In this document: positions 1 through 11,065 of the stretch, one piece after another
Position numbering within the stretch: the stretch's first letter is position 1
Layout: each line of letters begins with the position of its first letter
NCBI GenBank assembly: GCA_030248225.1
Contig: JASANE010017431.1
Coordinates: forward strand, 1-64,000
Length of the DNA: 64,000 nucleotides
DNA from: Trileptium ribeirensis
Taxonomy: Eukaryota; Nematoda; Enoplea; Enoplida; Thoracostomopsidae
Direction: 5' to 3'
Position numbers and translations under genes: made by a program
The notes under the pieces: model-generated
What the model was told of the DNA's origin: nothing
What the model saw: only the letters and a program-made list of their open reading frames with translations
Databases searched by the model: none

Positions 1-2515
1 GTCCCAATTGCTACAATTGTCCTAATTGTCGCAACTGTCTCTCATTCCCAAATGTCCCAACTATCTCTCTTTCCCATTTGTCGCAATTATCACAAATGCA
101 CGTCTTTCGCAATTGTCCTAGTTGTCTTTCTTTTCCATCTGTCGCAATTGTCTCTCTTTCAGAGTTGTCGCAATTGTCCCAGTAAACGCAATTTTCCAAA
201 CTGTCGCAATCACTCCAATTGTCTCCCTTTTCCAGTTGTCGCAAATGCCCCAATTGTATCTCTTCCCCAATTGTTCAAATATTCATCTTTTTCCTATTTG
301 TCGCAATTGTTCCATTCGTCTCTCTTTCCCAATTGTCGTAATTGTTCTAACCGCATCCCTTTCCGAATTAAACCAAGTGTCTTTCTGACCCAATTGTAGC
401 AATTGTCTCAATTTTCACTTTCTTTATTGCCTTTTTTCGTAATCGTCGAAATTGTCACAGTTGTCTCTCTTCAATGTCTTATTTGTTCCAATTGTCTCCC
501 TTTCCCAATTGTTGCAATAGTCCCTTTTCCCAATTGTCGCAATTGTCTTTCTTTTCCAATTTACTCAATTGTCTCTTTCCCAATTGTCTTTCTTTCCCAA
601 TTGTAGCAAATGTCCAAATAGCCCCTTTTTCCCAATTGTTGCAATTATATATATTTCCCAATTGTCTCTTTCCCAAATGTTCCAATCGGCTCTCTTTCCC
701 AATTGTCGCAATTGTCTCGCTTTCCCAATTATTTTTCCCAGTGGTCGCAATTGTCCTAATTGTTTCTGTTTCCCAAATGTCGCAATTGCCCTAATAGTCC
801 CTATTCCGAAGTGTCCCTTCTTCCCAATTGTCGCACTCGTCCCCTTTCCCAATTGTCCCAATAGTTCCTTCTTCCCAATTATCGCAACTGTCTCTTTCCC
901 AATAGTTCCTTCTTCCCAATTATCGCAACTGTAACTTTCCCAATTGTCCCAGGTTCCTTCTTCCAATTATTGACAACCGTCTTTTTCCCAATTGTCCCAA
1001 TAAGTTCCTTCTTTCCAATTGTCTCAACTGTTCTCTTTCCCAATAGTTCCTTCTTCCCAATTGCTTTCGCAACTGTTCCTTTCTCAATTGTCCCAATAGT
1101 TCTCCTTCTTCCCAATTGTCGCAACTGTCCCTTTCCCAATAGTTCCTTCTTCCCAACTGTCCCTTTCCCAATAGTTCCTTCTTTCCAATTGTCGCAACTG
1201 TCTCTTTCCCAATAGTTCCTTCTTCCCAATTATCGCAACTGTCTGTTTCCCAATTGTCCCAATAGTTCCTTGTTTCCAATTGTCGCAACTGTCTCTTTAC
1301 CAAGAGTTCCCTTCTTCTCGATTGTCTCCAACTGTCCCTTTCCCAATTGTCCCAATAGTTCCTTCTTCCCAATTGTCGCAACTGTACCTTTCCCAATTGT
1401 CCCAATAGTTCCTTCTTCCCAATTATCGCAACTGTCTCTTTCCCAATTGTCCCAATAGTTCCTTCTTTCCAATTGTCGCAACTGTCTCTTTCCCAATAGT
1501 TCCTTCTTCCCAATTGTCGCAACTGTCCCTTTCCCAATTGTCCCAATAGTTCCTTCTTCCCAATTGTCGCAACTGTATCTTGCCCAATAGTTCCTTCTTC
1601 CCAATTGTCGCAACTGTCCCTTTCTCAATTGTCCCAATAGTTACTTCTTCCCAATTGTCGCAACTGTCCCTTTCCCAATAGTTCCTTCTTCCCAACTGTC
1701 CCTTTCCCAATAGTTCCTTCTTTCCAATTGTCGCAACTGTCTCTTTCCCAATAGTTCCTTCTTCCCAATTATCGCAACTGTCTTTTTCCCAATTGTCCCA
1801 ATAGTTCCTTCTTTCCAATTGTCGCAACTGTCTCTTTCCCAATAGTTCCTTCTTCCCAATTGTCGCAACTGTCCCTTTCCCAATTGTCCCAATAGTTCCT
1901 TCTTCCCAATTATCGCAACTGTCTCTTCCGCCCGCCCCCCGCCCCCCCCCCCCCCCCCCCCACCCCCCCCCCCCCCCCCTCCCAATAGTTCCTTCTTTCC
2001 AATTGTCGCAACTGTCTCTTTCCCAATAGTTCCTTCTTCCCAATTGTCGCAACTGTCCCTTTCCCAATTGTCCCAATAGTTCCTTCTTCCCAATTGTCGC
2101 AACTGTCCCTTTCCCAATTGTCCCAATAGTTCCTTCTTCCCAATTATCGCAACTGTCTTTCCCAATTGTCCCAATAGTTCCTTGTTTCCAATTGTCGCAA
2201 CTGTCTCTTTCCCAATAGTTCCTTCTTCCCAATTGTCGCAACTGTCCCTTTCCCAATTGTCCCAATAGTTCCTTCTTCCCAATTGTCGCAACTGTCTCTT
2301 TCCCAATTGTCCCAATAGTTCCTTCTTCCCAATTGTCGCAACTGCCCCTTTCCCAATAGTTCCTTCTTCCCAACTGTCCCTTCTTTCCAATTGTCGCAAC
2401 TGTCTCTTTCCCAATAGTTCCTTCTTCCCAATTATCGCAACTGTCTTTTTCCCAATTGTCCCAATAGTTCCTTCTTCCCAATTGTCGCAACTGTTTCTTT
2501 CCCAATAGTTTATTC
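1..2515. repeat. Minisatellite array, 50-bp and 41-bp units
   Basis: A long tandem array. The clean part (about 850-2515) alternates a 50-bp unit (CCCAATTGTCGCAACTG, then TCCCTTTCCCAATTGTCC, then CAATAGTTCCTTCTT) with a 41-bp form lacking one 9-bp TGTCCCAAT-like step. The left part (1-850) has the same AATTGTC motif but is far more diverged, as expected of an older array edge. The array stays open in several minus-strand frames, giving ORFs of up to 360 codons rich in GTIGK, ATIGKKELL and DNWEE repeats. These are products of the repeat, not genes: 50 is not a multiple of 3, so the same peptide motifs appear in all three frames. Confidence 0.95.
1926..1980. repeat. Poly-C tract inside the minisatellite
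   Basis: An almost pure C run, broken by a few G, A and T bases, replaces part of one repeat unit. It could be a genuine homopolymer expansion (G-rich on the minus strand and able to form a quadruplex) or a sequencing or gap-filling artefact. The flanking units are intact. Confidence 0.85.
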
Positions 2516-2668
2516 GGCCAATGTAACCTTTAGGGCGGAAGTGAAATGCGTGTCATGCCGTTCTCGATATACTAAGCCTAAGTCGGGGGCTGCCGCCCCC
2601 CGAAACCCCCGCCCTTAGCTGTTTTTTTCTAACGTTATAACGTCCGGCCCCTAAAGGTGACATGGGCC
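2516..2668. mobile_element. GGCC/CCTAAAGG MITE, 153 bp, inserted in the minisatellite
   Basis: Starts GGCCAATGTAACCTTTAGGG and ends CCCCTAAAGGTGACATGGGCC-like, an imperfect terminal inverted repeat of about 21 bp. The array continues on both sides, so this is an insertion. The interior carries TCTCGATATACTAAGCCTAAG, a C/G-rich core, and the complement of AGAAAAAAGAACAGCT. The same blocks occur at 3.2, 13.1, 44.2, 57.8 and 62.4 kb. Flanks (TTTATTC and GTTCATTC) hint at an 8-9 bp target duplication. No coding capacity, so non-autonomous. Confidence 0.8.
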
Positions 2669-2790
2669 GTTCATTCTATCCAATTGTCGCAACTGTCTCT
2701 TTCCCAATAGTCTCTCTTTTGCAATTGTAAAGTTGTTCCAAATGTTGCAATTTTGCCAGCTGCCTCGCTTTCCCAATAGCCCCAAATGAG
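2669..2790. repeat. Distal end of the minisatellite
   Basis: Resumes with CCAATTGTCGCAACTGTCTC and decays through CAATTGTAAAG and TTTCCCAATAG motifs, marking the right edge of the array interrupted by the MITE. Confidence 0.8.
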
Positions 2791-3224
2791 CTATTAAAAC
2801 AGATACCACTCAGTGTGTGTCTGTTTTATTAGATAAACATATACACGGAAAAAATTTCCGCGAGAAACGGGAAGCCCTAAACGTGACCCTATTTCCATAC
2901 ACGGGCGTGGTCTGACATCCCCAGCAGGAGATAGCGGGTGCTTCGGAGAGGGACGGGTATGCAGAGCCCCAGAAGTGATAATCCATTCTCTCTCCCCCTG
3001 CGAGCATATATGTGATTTAAACTGGCATTGGTGCCTGATTTCGTGAAACATTTAACCGGTTAAGCGCGCTGCGAACATCAAACACATGTTTGAGTAATCA
3101 ATGCATCTAATACTACGAACATTTTTGCTCTTTTGCAGTTTCCATTTCAATTTCACTTGAAGGATTTGGCTTTACAATTCGTCCAGATTTTTTTACATGT
3201 CCCCAAAGTTCAAGCAGCCCTGAT
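2791..3224. other. No gene seen
   Basis: Moderately GC-rich patch (2870-3010) followed by AT-rich sequence. Short antisense ORFs are present but lack splice or coding support. I see nothing assignable. Confidence 0.5.
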
Positions 3225-3420
3225 AGACATTACGTTAGAAAAAAGAACAGCTTAGAGCGGGGTTCGGGGCGCGGCAGCGCCCTCCAACTGAGGCCTGGTG
3301 TATGTCTCATATAAGGACCTTAGCTTAGGCTAAGCATATTGACAACGGCATGACCTCCATTTTATTTCCACCCTCAGTGTTACTTGGCCCCAAGTCGGCG
3401 ACAGAGCACAATTAGTATTT
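3225..3420. mobile_element. Fragment of the GGCC/CCTAAAGG MITE family
   Basis: Contains TTAGAAAAAAGAACAGCTTAGAGCGGGGTTCGGGGCG-type sequence, then CATATAAGGACCTTAGCTTAGGC and an ACGGCATG block, colinear with the element at 62.3-62.5 kb. The TAGAAAAAAGAACAGCTTAG block recurs at about 3500. Ends are degraded. Confidence 0.6.
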
Positions 3421-4099
3421 AATACCTAAATTAAAACATAAATACAGTCGTTTAGGCTAGCACTTAGTGTCCTCGTTTAGGGACCGAACGTTGTATCGTT
3501 AGAAAAAAGAACAGCTTAGTACAAGGGCTCAGTCAGGTGCCCGGAGAAACAGTCATTTAGTGCGGTCGGATTCAAAGCACACTTATCAATTACACAACTC
3601 CAATTATATTAGCTCCAGCAATAAATAAACGCAATTTCATACGTTTATTAATAATTTTGCCATATACGGCCTGACGACGGCAAAGTAGCAGTAATTGAAA
3701 ACAGTGTCACACATTCGCAGATAGGAACAATAATTATAAAAGCATTTTACAACACAAAAAACATCAATACATCAAATAATTATAGTATCAATAACTGAGT
3801 AAAAAATATACACAATATACAACAAAAATATTTATAGACAATACATTAGTAGAAGAAATCTAATGACAAACACACATATTTCTCAACGTCAAAAAACTCA
3901 ACATTTCGCACAGCAAACACCAACAGCCAAGCAGCCCCCAACGAAGCCACAAGAACCCAAAACGATCCCACAAAAACAAAACAAGCCAGACCAGAAGCAA
4001 ACCGCGCAAAAACACCCAAAAACAGAGAAACCAACAAAACACGCAAGCCAGCCAACACCGCGCCGCCCAACCACCACAGCCACAGGCTACACGCATTTA
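3421..4099. other. AT-rich spacer ending in a G-poor C/A tract
   Basis: No gene. From about 3740 to 4085 the plus strand becomes rich in A and C and poor in G and T, a milder version of the 33-35 kb tract. Antisense ORFs rich in V, L, C and W here are compositional. Confidence 0.6.
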
Positions 4100-4760
4100 T
4101 GCGGGAGTAAACTTAAGGTGACCCCCCCAACCGTCCTATTCTATCATTACCGATATCGAATCACAAACCCTTGTTACGGAAAACAGGCTTAATTTCATTC
4201 GGTTTTTCGCTAACCGAAAATTTGCAAAATCAAACTCAAGTGCCAGAAATTAGACCCTGTGTTCGAACAGAATTTCGTCGATTTCAGTTTGCAGAAATTC
4301 TGTTTCCTAATGTATTATCATTACCGATATCGAATCACAAACCCTTGTTACGGAAAACAGGCTTAATTTCATTCGGTTTTTCGCTAACCGAAAATTTGCA
4401 AAATCAAACTCAAGTGCCAGAAATTAGACCCTGTGTTCGAACAGAATTTCGTCGATTTCAGTTTGCAGAAATTCTGTTTCCTAATGTATTATCATTTTAA
4501 TTTGAATCATACAGTGTTCGCGAACATATTTAATGCAAAAGTGACGTCACAATCAAATCGACAAATTTTTGTTCTCAAAAATTTGGGTAACTTTACTTCA
4601 ATTTTCGCGAACACAAAACGTTTAGATTTCAATCGCGAGCGCTGTGTTCGCGAACAGATTTACGCCGAATTTCAATTGATCAAAAAGCGTTCTGTAACAA
4701 ATTTTATCCAAAAATACAAAATAGGATATTTGGCAGGGTCACCTTAAGTTTACTCGTGCA
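4100..4760. mobile_element. TTA-TSD MITE family, copy 1 (661 bp)
   Basis: Terminal inverted repeats TGCGGGAGTAAACTTAAGG at the left and CCTTAAGTTTACTCGTGCA at the right, flanked on both sides by TTA. The interior has CCAACCGTCCTATTCT, CGATATCGAATC, AAACCCTTGTTA and GTGTTCG(CG)AACA motifs shared with copies at 13.2 and 63.4 kb. No transposase. A TTA target duplication and TIRs are typical of PIF/Harbinger-derived MITEs; that assignment is inference. Confidence 0.88.
4144..4491 (+). repeat. 174-bp tandem duplication inside the MITE
   Basis: The segment starting TCATTACCGATATCGAATCA is repeated once with a 174-bp period and near identity. 174 is 58 codons, so the frame is kept and a 109-residue duplicated ORF arises. 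I regard this as non-coding. Confidence 0.9.
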
Positions 4761-5099
4761 TTATCCGAGTTGCATCGGAATGAAGCTATGTGGCATAAAC
4801 TCCAAAGTTCTCTAATTCGGTATGACTGTTATACTGAGGTTTTACTCATGTGGAAACCTAGCGCTCCCACTTAATAATCTAGAATACCTTAACGGAAATA
4901 TTTCTGGCTTGTAATAGATGATCAGACCGTGATGATAGATAATACTGTAATATGCAAACATATACTTACACCATAAGTATTCAGAAAGGGGCAGGTGGAT
5001 TATTCCTCCCGTGTGTCGTCTTCTCCCTCCCCTCGTGCCAGCGAAGGCACGCGGACAATTCAGGCAATTACTAGCAACGGTGCAAAAATCCTAATGCAA

Positions 5100-5480
5100 A
5101 ACTTACGAAAATAGGGAAATTATAAGGAAATATAATTGTTGCAATGATAGCGACCATATCTACACTTCGTGCGCAATGATAACAACTGTAACTACATAGT
5201 TCGTGTCATTGTAACTGCCATATATATATATATATATATATATAATTAGTATATCATATTGTGCACACGAAATGTGTATATTGTAACTACCATTGCATGC
5301 ACGATGTTAAAATATAGTTGCTGTCATTGCGCATGAAACGTATTATTATCGTTACCATTGGGCACACAATGTTGTCATAGTCGCTAGTCGCATAGTCACA
5401 CTTGTAATGTATATATGGTCCCTACCATTGCACATTAATTGTACATAATCGTTCATCGTGCCCATTTTGCGTGCAAAGGT
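5100..5480. repeat. Imperfect palindromic CATTG/CACGAA repeats around a (TA)n core
   Basis: Motifs such as TTCGTGCGCAATGATA, GTAACTGCCATATAT, TTGTGCACACGAAATG and GTAACTACCATTG alternate in both orientations around a (TA)n microsatellite at about 5220-5244. The block is self-complementary and probably a fold-back repeat. No coding signal. Confidence 0.6.
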
Positions 5481-5952
5481 TGCAACCATATGAATAAACT
5501 GATCAGTAGATGCACGCATGTTAATGCGATTCCTGCATTATCTATTTTTTTGCGATAGCTACCTCTAGTTCGAAAACTAATTTTATTGGCATATTTAATG
5601 CTGTTTTAACGGTAAATAAGGTCAGATTATGCCTCTTCTTCTTCTTTCAGAATATCTTCAATATATAGCATGAAAATAGTGTTACAATGATGTGTTCATT
5701 TAGACTTGCCCAAATTTTTAATACTAAAGTAAAAGCAAATATAGCAAAGGTGGTTTTCTATAAATGTTTTTGCTTAGATTCAATCGATTTCATTATGAGT
5801 TCACTACTGTATTTTATTGTAAACTGTTTTAGACCAAGAATTACGACGAGATAAAAGCTTATACGACTGGATAGAGACAAAAACGACTGAGTTAATTATT
5901 TTAAAAAGTTATTTAACACAGTTCGCTTCATCTGACGTTTATTCAGCCCCAG

Positions 5953-6930
5953 GTGACATGGCACTTTGTTTCGGTGATCCGTCGCTGTCGTTGGTTATTG
6001 TATGTCGCCTTGGCGTGCAACTACACACAGACCCAATTGTCGATGCGTTTACATCGTGGGTTGAAAGTAAAATCCAAACTCCAGTCCCTCAGTCACCGGT
6101 AGGAGGTCAGTTACCCGCCACTGCAACAAAATATTGGTTCGAAATAGAATCAGTCAGCAACCAGATCAAATACGTCCTGAACAGATTATTGGCATTTACA
6201 GCAGCAAATCAACGTAGTATCCAACTCAGACGTGTTGATGCTTACCGGTGGACTATTGTATTTTGTGCTGACAGTGTGCCACGGCCAACCCACGCATACG
6301 TTGGTGTAACTGCTCGAAAAGTCGATGGCACTGTTTGCAACTGGAACCATCCTACCAGCCCACCTAAATTTCTGAAACTTACCCAGTTATCTACAACTCA
6401 AAAGAGCGTTTTTCCTGGTGATGTCGTACAGCTAACGTGGGAGAGACCCGAATTTGAACAAAACTCAACTGAAATAAAAACTGATACTAAGGATGCTTTT
6501 GAGACAGACCGTGGAATTTTGAAATACATTATTAATATAACGCAGAACAAATATGATGAACCAGATCTAGAGTCTGAAGGTCAGATAAAACAAGGTGCCG
6601 AAGAATCTTCTGGAACCGTCGCAGCCAAGTTAGTCACAAGTTCCAAAAAGACAAAGACAAATGCCGCAGTTCTGAGCAAAACAAGCAGTAAAGATAAGAA
6701 ACCAAGCGACCTAAAAGAAAAAGAAATTGTAATTTCCGATATGATGAGTAACGACAAACCTTCCGAGCCGACGAAAAGAACAGTCGAAATAATACCAGGG
6801 AAAGGTCATAGTACTGTCGCGTCAATAGATGTCAAACCCGGAATGAAGTATACGTTTAGTGTTACTGCGGTCGGACCATTAGGAAAAACTGCCGAGTCAG
6901 ATCCTATCGAGTATAGATCGTTTTCGAAAA
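5953..6930 (+). CDS. Internal exon of an FN3-like protein
   Basis: Long open exon between an AG acceptor at 5951-5952 (TTCAGCCCCAG) and a GTAAGT donor at 6931. An internal ATG lies at 5958, but reading starts before it, so the true start is probably upstream. About 325 residues. Near residues 135-165 a PPKFLKLTQLS...GDVVQLTWERP segment resembles FN3 A and B strands. A Lys/Ser-rich insertion of about 100 residues follows, then VKPGMKYTFSVTAVGPLG, the classic FN3 F-strand pattern with its YTFSV core. The exon ends in phase 1. Codon use and splice sites support it as real; the protein family is not certain. A secreted FN3 protein such as NDNF/Nord-like is a guess. No signal peptide is visible here. 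Confidence 0.75.
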
Positions 6931-7559
6931 GTAAGTTTTTTCACCTGACAATTTTATTAAATTCAAAAATCGAGCAAGTGTCTAATTAATCTCAACTACC
7001 TCAATTAATCTCATTTTATGTTCTCAAATGGATGAGATACTCTATATATATGTAAAGAAAGCGTTGTTTGGCAACGTTTAAAATGAAACCATTCTGCGCC
7101 AGTTCCGATTAAACGTGTGAAAATATATAGTTCTACAGTTTAGAAATTGCCAAAACTAAGTTCCATGCCGCTAAAAGAATATTTATTAGACAGTTTCTGT
7201 TTGTTCGTGCAAAATAGTAAAAATCAAGGATTAAAATCTATATTATTTATTTATAAAACAATCTAGACAATAGAAATATTGGAATGCCGAAATTCGTGAT
7301 ACCAAAATTTTAGCATTGAATCAAGACTAATTAAATTTAAATTTTTATGCTTAAGACGTTTTCTAAACGGAAAAAAAATAATAAAGGACCTAAACCATAT
7401 AAATTTCCTGAATCTAAATATGCAAACATAATGTACAGTTAAACGGCTTGTTCAGTTGAGCACCTAAGCAATACAAACGTGTCTAGTATGTTGTATGATT
7501 GTAAGAGCTCCGCCAAGAAGAGGCAGCCCCTCGGCAGAGGTACGCGCGTGCAAAAATTT

Positions 7560-8255
7560 TTGACCCTGCGCATTGATGCAATGCATTTTAAAGTGTCATT
7601 TAGCGTTTATGCATAAAATTTTGCAATGTTGCCTCTATTATATTACAAAACTTTATAGAGTACTCTCTCGTTGCGTCAGACAGGATAACAGCCAACAGCG
7701 CAATATCTGAAACATAAACGCGTTGATAGAATAAACGAGGCTATAAGATAAAATAAACGAGGCTATACGCATTGATACAAGGCATTTGACAGTGTCAATT
7801 AGCGTATATATATGCACATTTGCAATATTACCTCTTTTATATTACAAAAGTTTATAGAGTACTCTCTCGTTTCGTCGGACGAGATAACAGCCAACAGCAA
7901 AATATCTGAAACATAAACGCGTTGATAGAATAAACGAGTCTATAGGATAAAATAAACGAGGCTGTACGTATTGATGCAAAGCAATTGACTGTGTCTAGCC
8001 TCTATTATAAAACTTTATAGATTTCTCTCTTGTTGCTTCAAACTTGATAACAGCCAACAGCGGAATATCTGAAACATAAACGCGTTAATACAATAAATGA
8101 GGCTATACGTGTTAATCCAAAGAATTGGGCATTGTCAATTAGCCTTCATGCATAAAAATTGCAATATTGCCTGTATTAATTATATTATAAAACTTTATAG
8201 ACTACCGTCTCGTTTCGCCAGACGTGGTAACATCGACCAGCAAAATATCTGAACG
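7560..8255. repeat. Tandem repeat, four diverged units of about 160-200 bp
   Basis: Recurrent blocks are TTTATAGAGTACTCTCTCG, GATAACAGCCAACAGC, AATATCTGAAACATAAACGC and AATAAACGAGGCTATA. The AACATAAACG block starts at 7711, 7910 and 8073. A final truncated unit runs into the candidate exon at 8222. It lies in an intron of the FN3-like gene. Confidence 0.85.
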
Positions 8256-8550
8256 AGCAATTAGAGTTGGCACTTGTAAAAAGCAATGTTATCTTATTGT
8301 TGGTAAAACTAGTCGATACACAATGTGTCTTGGGAAACGAATTTTGTCAACTAATTTGACTACTTTATGGCTGACTAATGCTGGGCCTTCCAATGATTTG
8401 CAAATTTCGGAACAAGTCAAAGCGGCTACAAGTCCATCAGAATCATGGTTCAAATTAATACATCCGCGGCAGCCGAGTCAGTCATTTGTGATTTGTGACC
8501 ACCAGCAGAAGCTTGCTCAGGGATCGCGATATATGGAATCTCTTTTAACT
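8222..8550 (+). CDS. Candidate second exon of the FN3-like gene
   Basis: Open from a CGTTTCGCCAG acceptor (8220-8221) to a GTATGT donor at 8551. The entry phase matches the phase-1 exit of the exon ending at 6930, and it exits in phase 0, which fits the terminal exon at 11066. The peptide has four Cys, TCKKQCYLIVGKTSRYTMCLG and LTTLWLTNAGPSNDLQISEQV, and looks like structured extracellular sequence. Its first codons lie within the last copy of the tandem repeat. An alternative acceptor (TTAGAG, exon start 8267) keeps the same phase and avoids the repeat. No family recognised. Confidence 0.5.
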
Positions 8551-8589
8551 GTATGTAGATGCAATATTTGCGATTAATAATTCTTTTAG

Positions 8590-9960
8590 ACAGATAAATT
8601 CTTTGGAAACTACTGTTGCAAATATATATATTGGATGTTAGCTCGGGTAAGCGAGGCTACACCCGTACGGGTCGGGCCTCAAGCTATGTCCACCCCTGAA
8701 GGTTGCCCCCTTCGTGCCTAAGGAACGCAGAAAACTTTACTAATGTTAAAGAAGTTGCAAAAAAGTTGTGCAAAAGTTGGGGAAATGGAAAATTATGAAG
8801 AAAACTTGGAAACAGTAGAGAAATTTATGGTGCCCTTTTGGCTTACCCCAACCGGAATCATCTGCCTCACTAAGCCGGCGGATCTTGAAAACTTTTCAAA
8901 CTACGCCTTTCATAAAAAATGCAGCTGAGTTTTCGTATTAATAGTTGATACTTAATAATGGTTGTAGCCGAATAACTAATTTTCTTAATGCGTTCTTTCC
9001 GTTGAATCAAACTAGAGGTCATAATTTTGAACAGCGATCCCGTCTGGCACGCTGCTGCCCGTACAAAGGGTCTGTGATCAATTTCCTAACAGGCTAAGTC
9101 GGTTGACATTGGTCGATCTCGATTTAAAAACTGGCTGGAGTAAATAATTTCGGCTTGTTCTCACCTGTAATATACCTAAACCCAGTGAGGTGTTGACACT
9201 AGTTTGAGGAATACTGGTGCGCTCGCAATGCGTCAATATGGCTAACAAAGATGCACTGGTCGAGACATTGTAATACCCTTGGATAACGGGCCTTTCAGAT
9301 AAACTGATTTCTTAAAACCCGTAGAGATCGTGGCATTTACAATCTCACAGAACTTTGGTTTTGTATCTCTATCTGCCCGATCTGCTAGAGCAGTTGGCGG
9401 TTAGGTTTGCTGTAAGACTAGCCTTTTATACCGCTCAGTATAGTTATTATTGTTTCGAGATTAAAGCAGAACTCTGATGTCTGGACAATCAGACGGAATA
9501 GCTTTACGTAAAGGCATGTTCATATCATTTACGCAGTCTTCACTCAAAACTGTCGGTACGGAAATGATCTATAAATACAGTGCCTTGTACCAACGACTAA
9601 AGTATTTCGCAGTCAGCTCCTGACGGATAACTATTTTCGAACATTTACAGTTATCTTTCGAGAAGCTTTCGACATTCAGAATTAAAACCACATTTACTCT
9701 TCTTCACATCTAGACTTTTCATATATGCGCCGGTACAGCAGGTATGCGTATTGTGATTAACGATATGATCGTGGCCAATATGTACCCACAAGTGGACTCA
9801 GTATACCTTGCTACAAGTTTAAGAGTGTTGTTAATTAATAGTGATTGTATACATATGCAGGTTTCACAGAATAATGAGTGCAAAAAGTGGGCAGTTTTGC
9901 CTTTAACAACAGTTTACAAGAAACTAAAATCTCTAATGGATGGCTATATGATATTTTAGT
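8590..9960. other. Intronic or intergenic sequence, no firm exon
   Basis: 8640-8740 is a GC-richer patch, probably a retroelement fragment. Short ORFs at 8743-8928 and 9744-9959 exist, and a TATGCAG acceptor at 9860 would be in phase 0, but no donor follows, so I do not call an exon. Confidence 0.4.
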
Positions 9961-9964
9961 TTCT

Positions 9965-10345
9965 TGCAAACGGTTGCTAGAGATTATTATCTTTAATGAC
10001 TGCTTGAGACATTTAAATCTCTAACAGTTAGCTGGAAGAGACTGTAGTATCATATAGATAGTCAATAAATACAAAAATATCTAACAGCTAGCTGTTAGAG
10101 ACTAAAATCTCTTGCAGTTAGACATAACAGATTTTTGTCTCTAATGGTTAGCTATCAGAAACTTTTGTCTCTTTACAGTCAGCTTTAAAATAGAAAAGTC
10201 TCTAATAGTTATCCATTAGAATTTCAAGTATCTAACGGTTGGCTAAAGATATTTTTGTCTGTTACAGCTGCCTCTAAGAGACAAAAGTTTCTAACAGCTA
10301 GCCATTAGAGACAAAAGTCTGTAATGTCTAGCTGCAAGAAGTTTT
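9965..10345. repeat. Cluster of TCTCTAACAGTTAGCTG palindromic repeats
   Basis: About ten diverged copies, in both orientations, of a short unit built from TCTCTAACAGCTAGC and GAGACAAAAGTCT. The best example, TCTAACAGCTAGCTGTTAGA at 10080-10099, is a perfect 20-bp palindrome. No ORF. Confidence 0.8.
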
Positions 10346-11065
10346 AATCAGGTTACCGGTTCACGTTACTGTGTGCTCCTCTACACTTCAGAGGTCTGCT
10401 ATTAAATGGCTTAGTAACAACTCGTAAATGTTCGTTTTGAATTTACTATACAAAATACACATTTAGTTCATGTTTGAAAATAACATTTTAAATCCGATAG
10501 ATCATTTTTCACTATAGCGAGCTGCTTTATAAAAAGCTAAAACATTTTATTAAATCGACCGCAGTTTATAATTGCCACAGCTGCTGTTTTCTGTAATATA
10601 ACCGAAAGGCATTTGGCCGCGAATCGACTGCATAATATTACAGGCCATATATGCAGAGTTAGGGGTTCAGCGAGACAATATTCGAACCACTGAGGCTCCG
10701 TATCCCCATTTCCGCAAAGATTTTGCGAGGGGACTAAATTGGCAAATACTTGGGGTGCAACTGGCAAAAATAAGAGCGCGATAGGAGGAGGTCGTCGACT
10801 CTTGCCTCTACCCCACCCCCCGGTGATCCCGGATACATCCTGAAGACCTCGGAGAGCCCGCATGTGTGCACTGCGGCATTTCAAAGCTTCTGCTCTATTC
10901 CTTAAAGGTCGTTGCCAATCATGCGAAGAACGCACGTGCAAACTACAAATACGCAAAAAAACTATAAATATATTTTATTGTGGTAAAGCGAGCGATAACG
11001 TGTACCTGGACAGAACCACGTTTGGCGATTACAAAATATTTTATATTAAATGCTATATTTTACAG

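Noticed and set aside
1423..2505. 360-codon minus-strand ORF
   Set aside because: Made wholly of minisatellite units and open in other frames too; a repeat artefact.
3846..4192. ORFs on both strands around 4 kb
   Set aside because: Compositional: the A/C-rich stretch has few stop codons. Overlaps a MITE end.
10537..10956. 139-codon minus-strand ORF
   Set aside because: Overlaps a GC-rich patch in the intron of the FN3-like gene on the other strand; no domain, splice or codon support.
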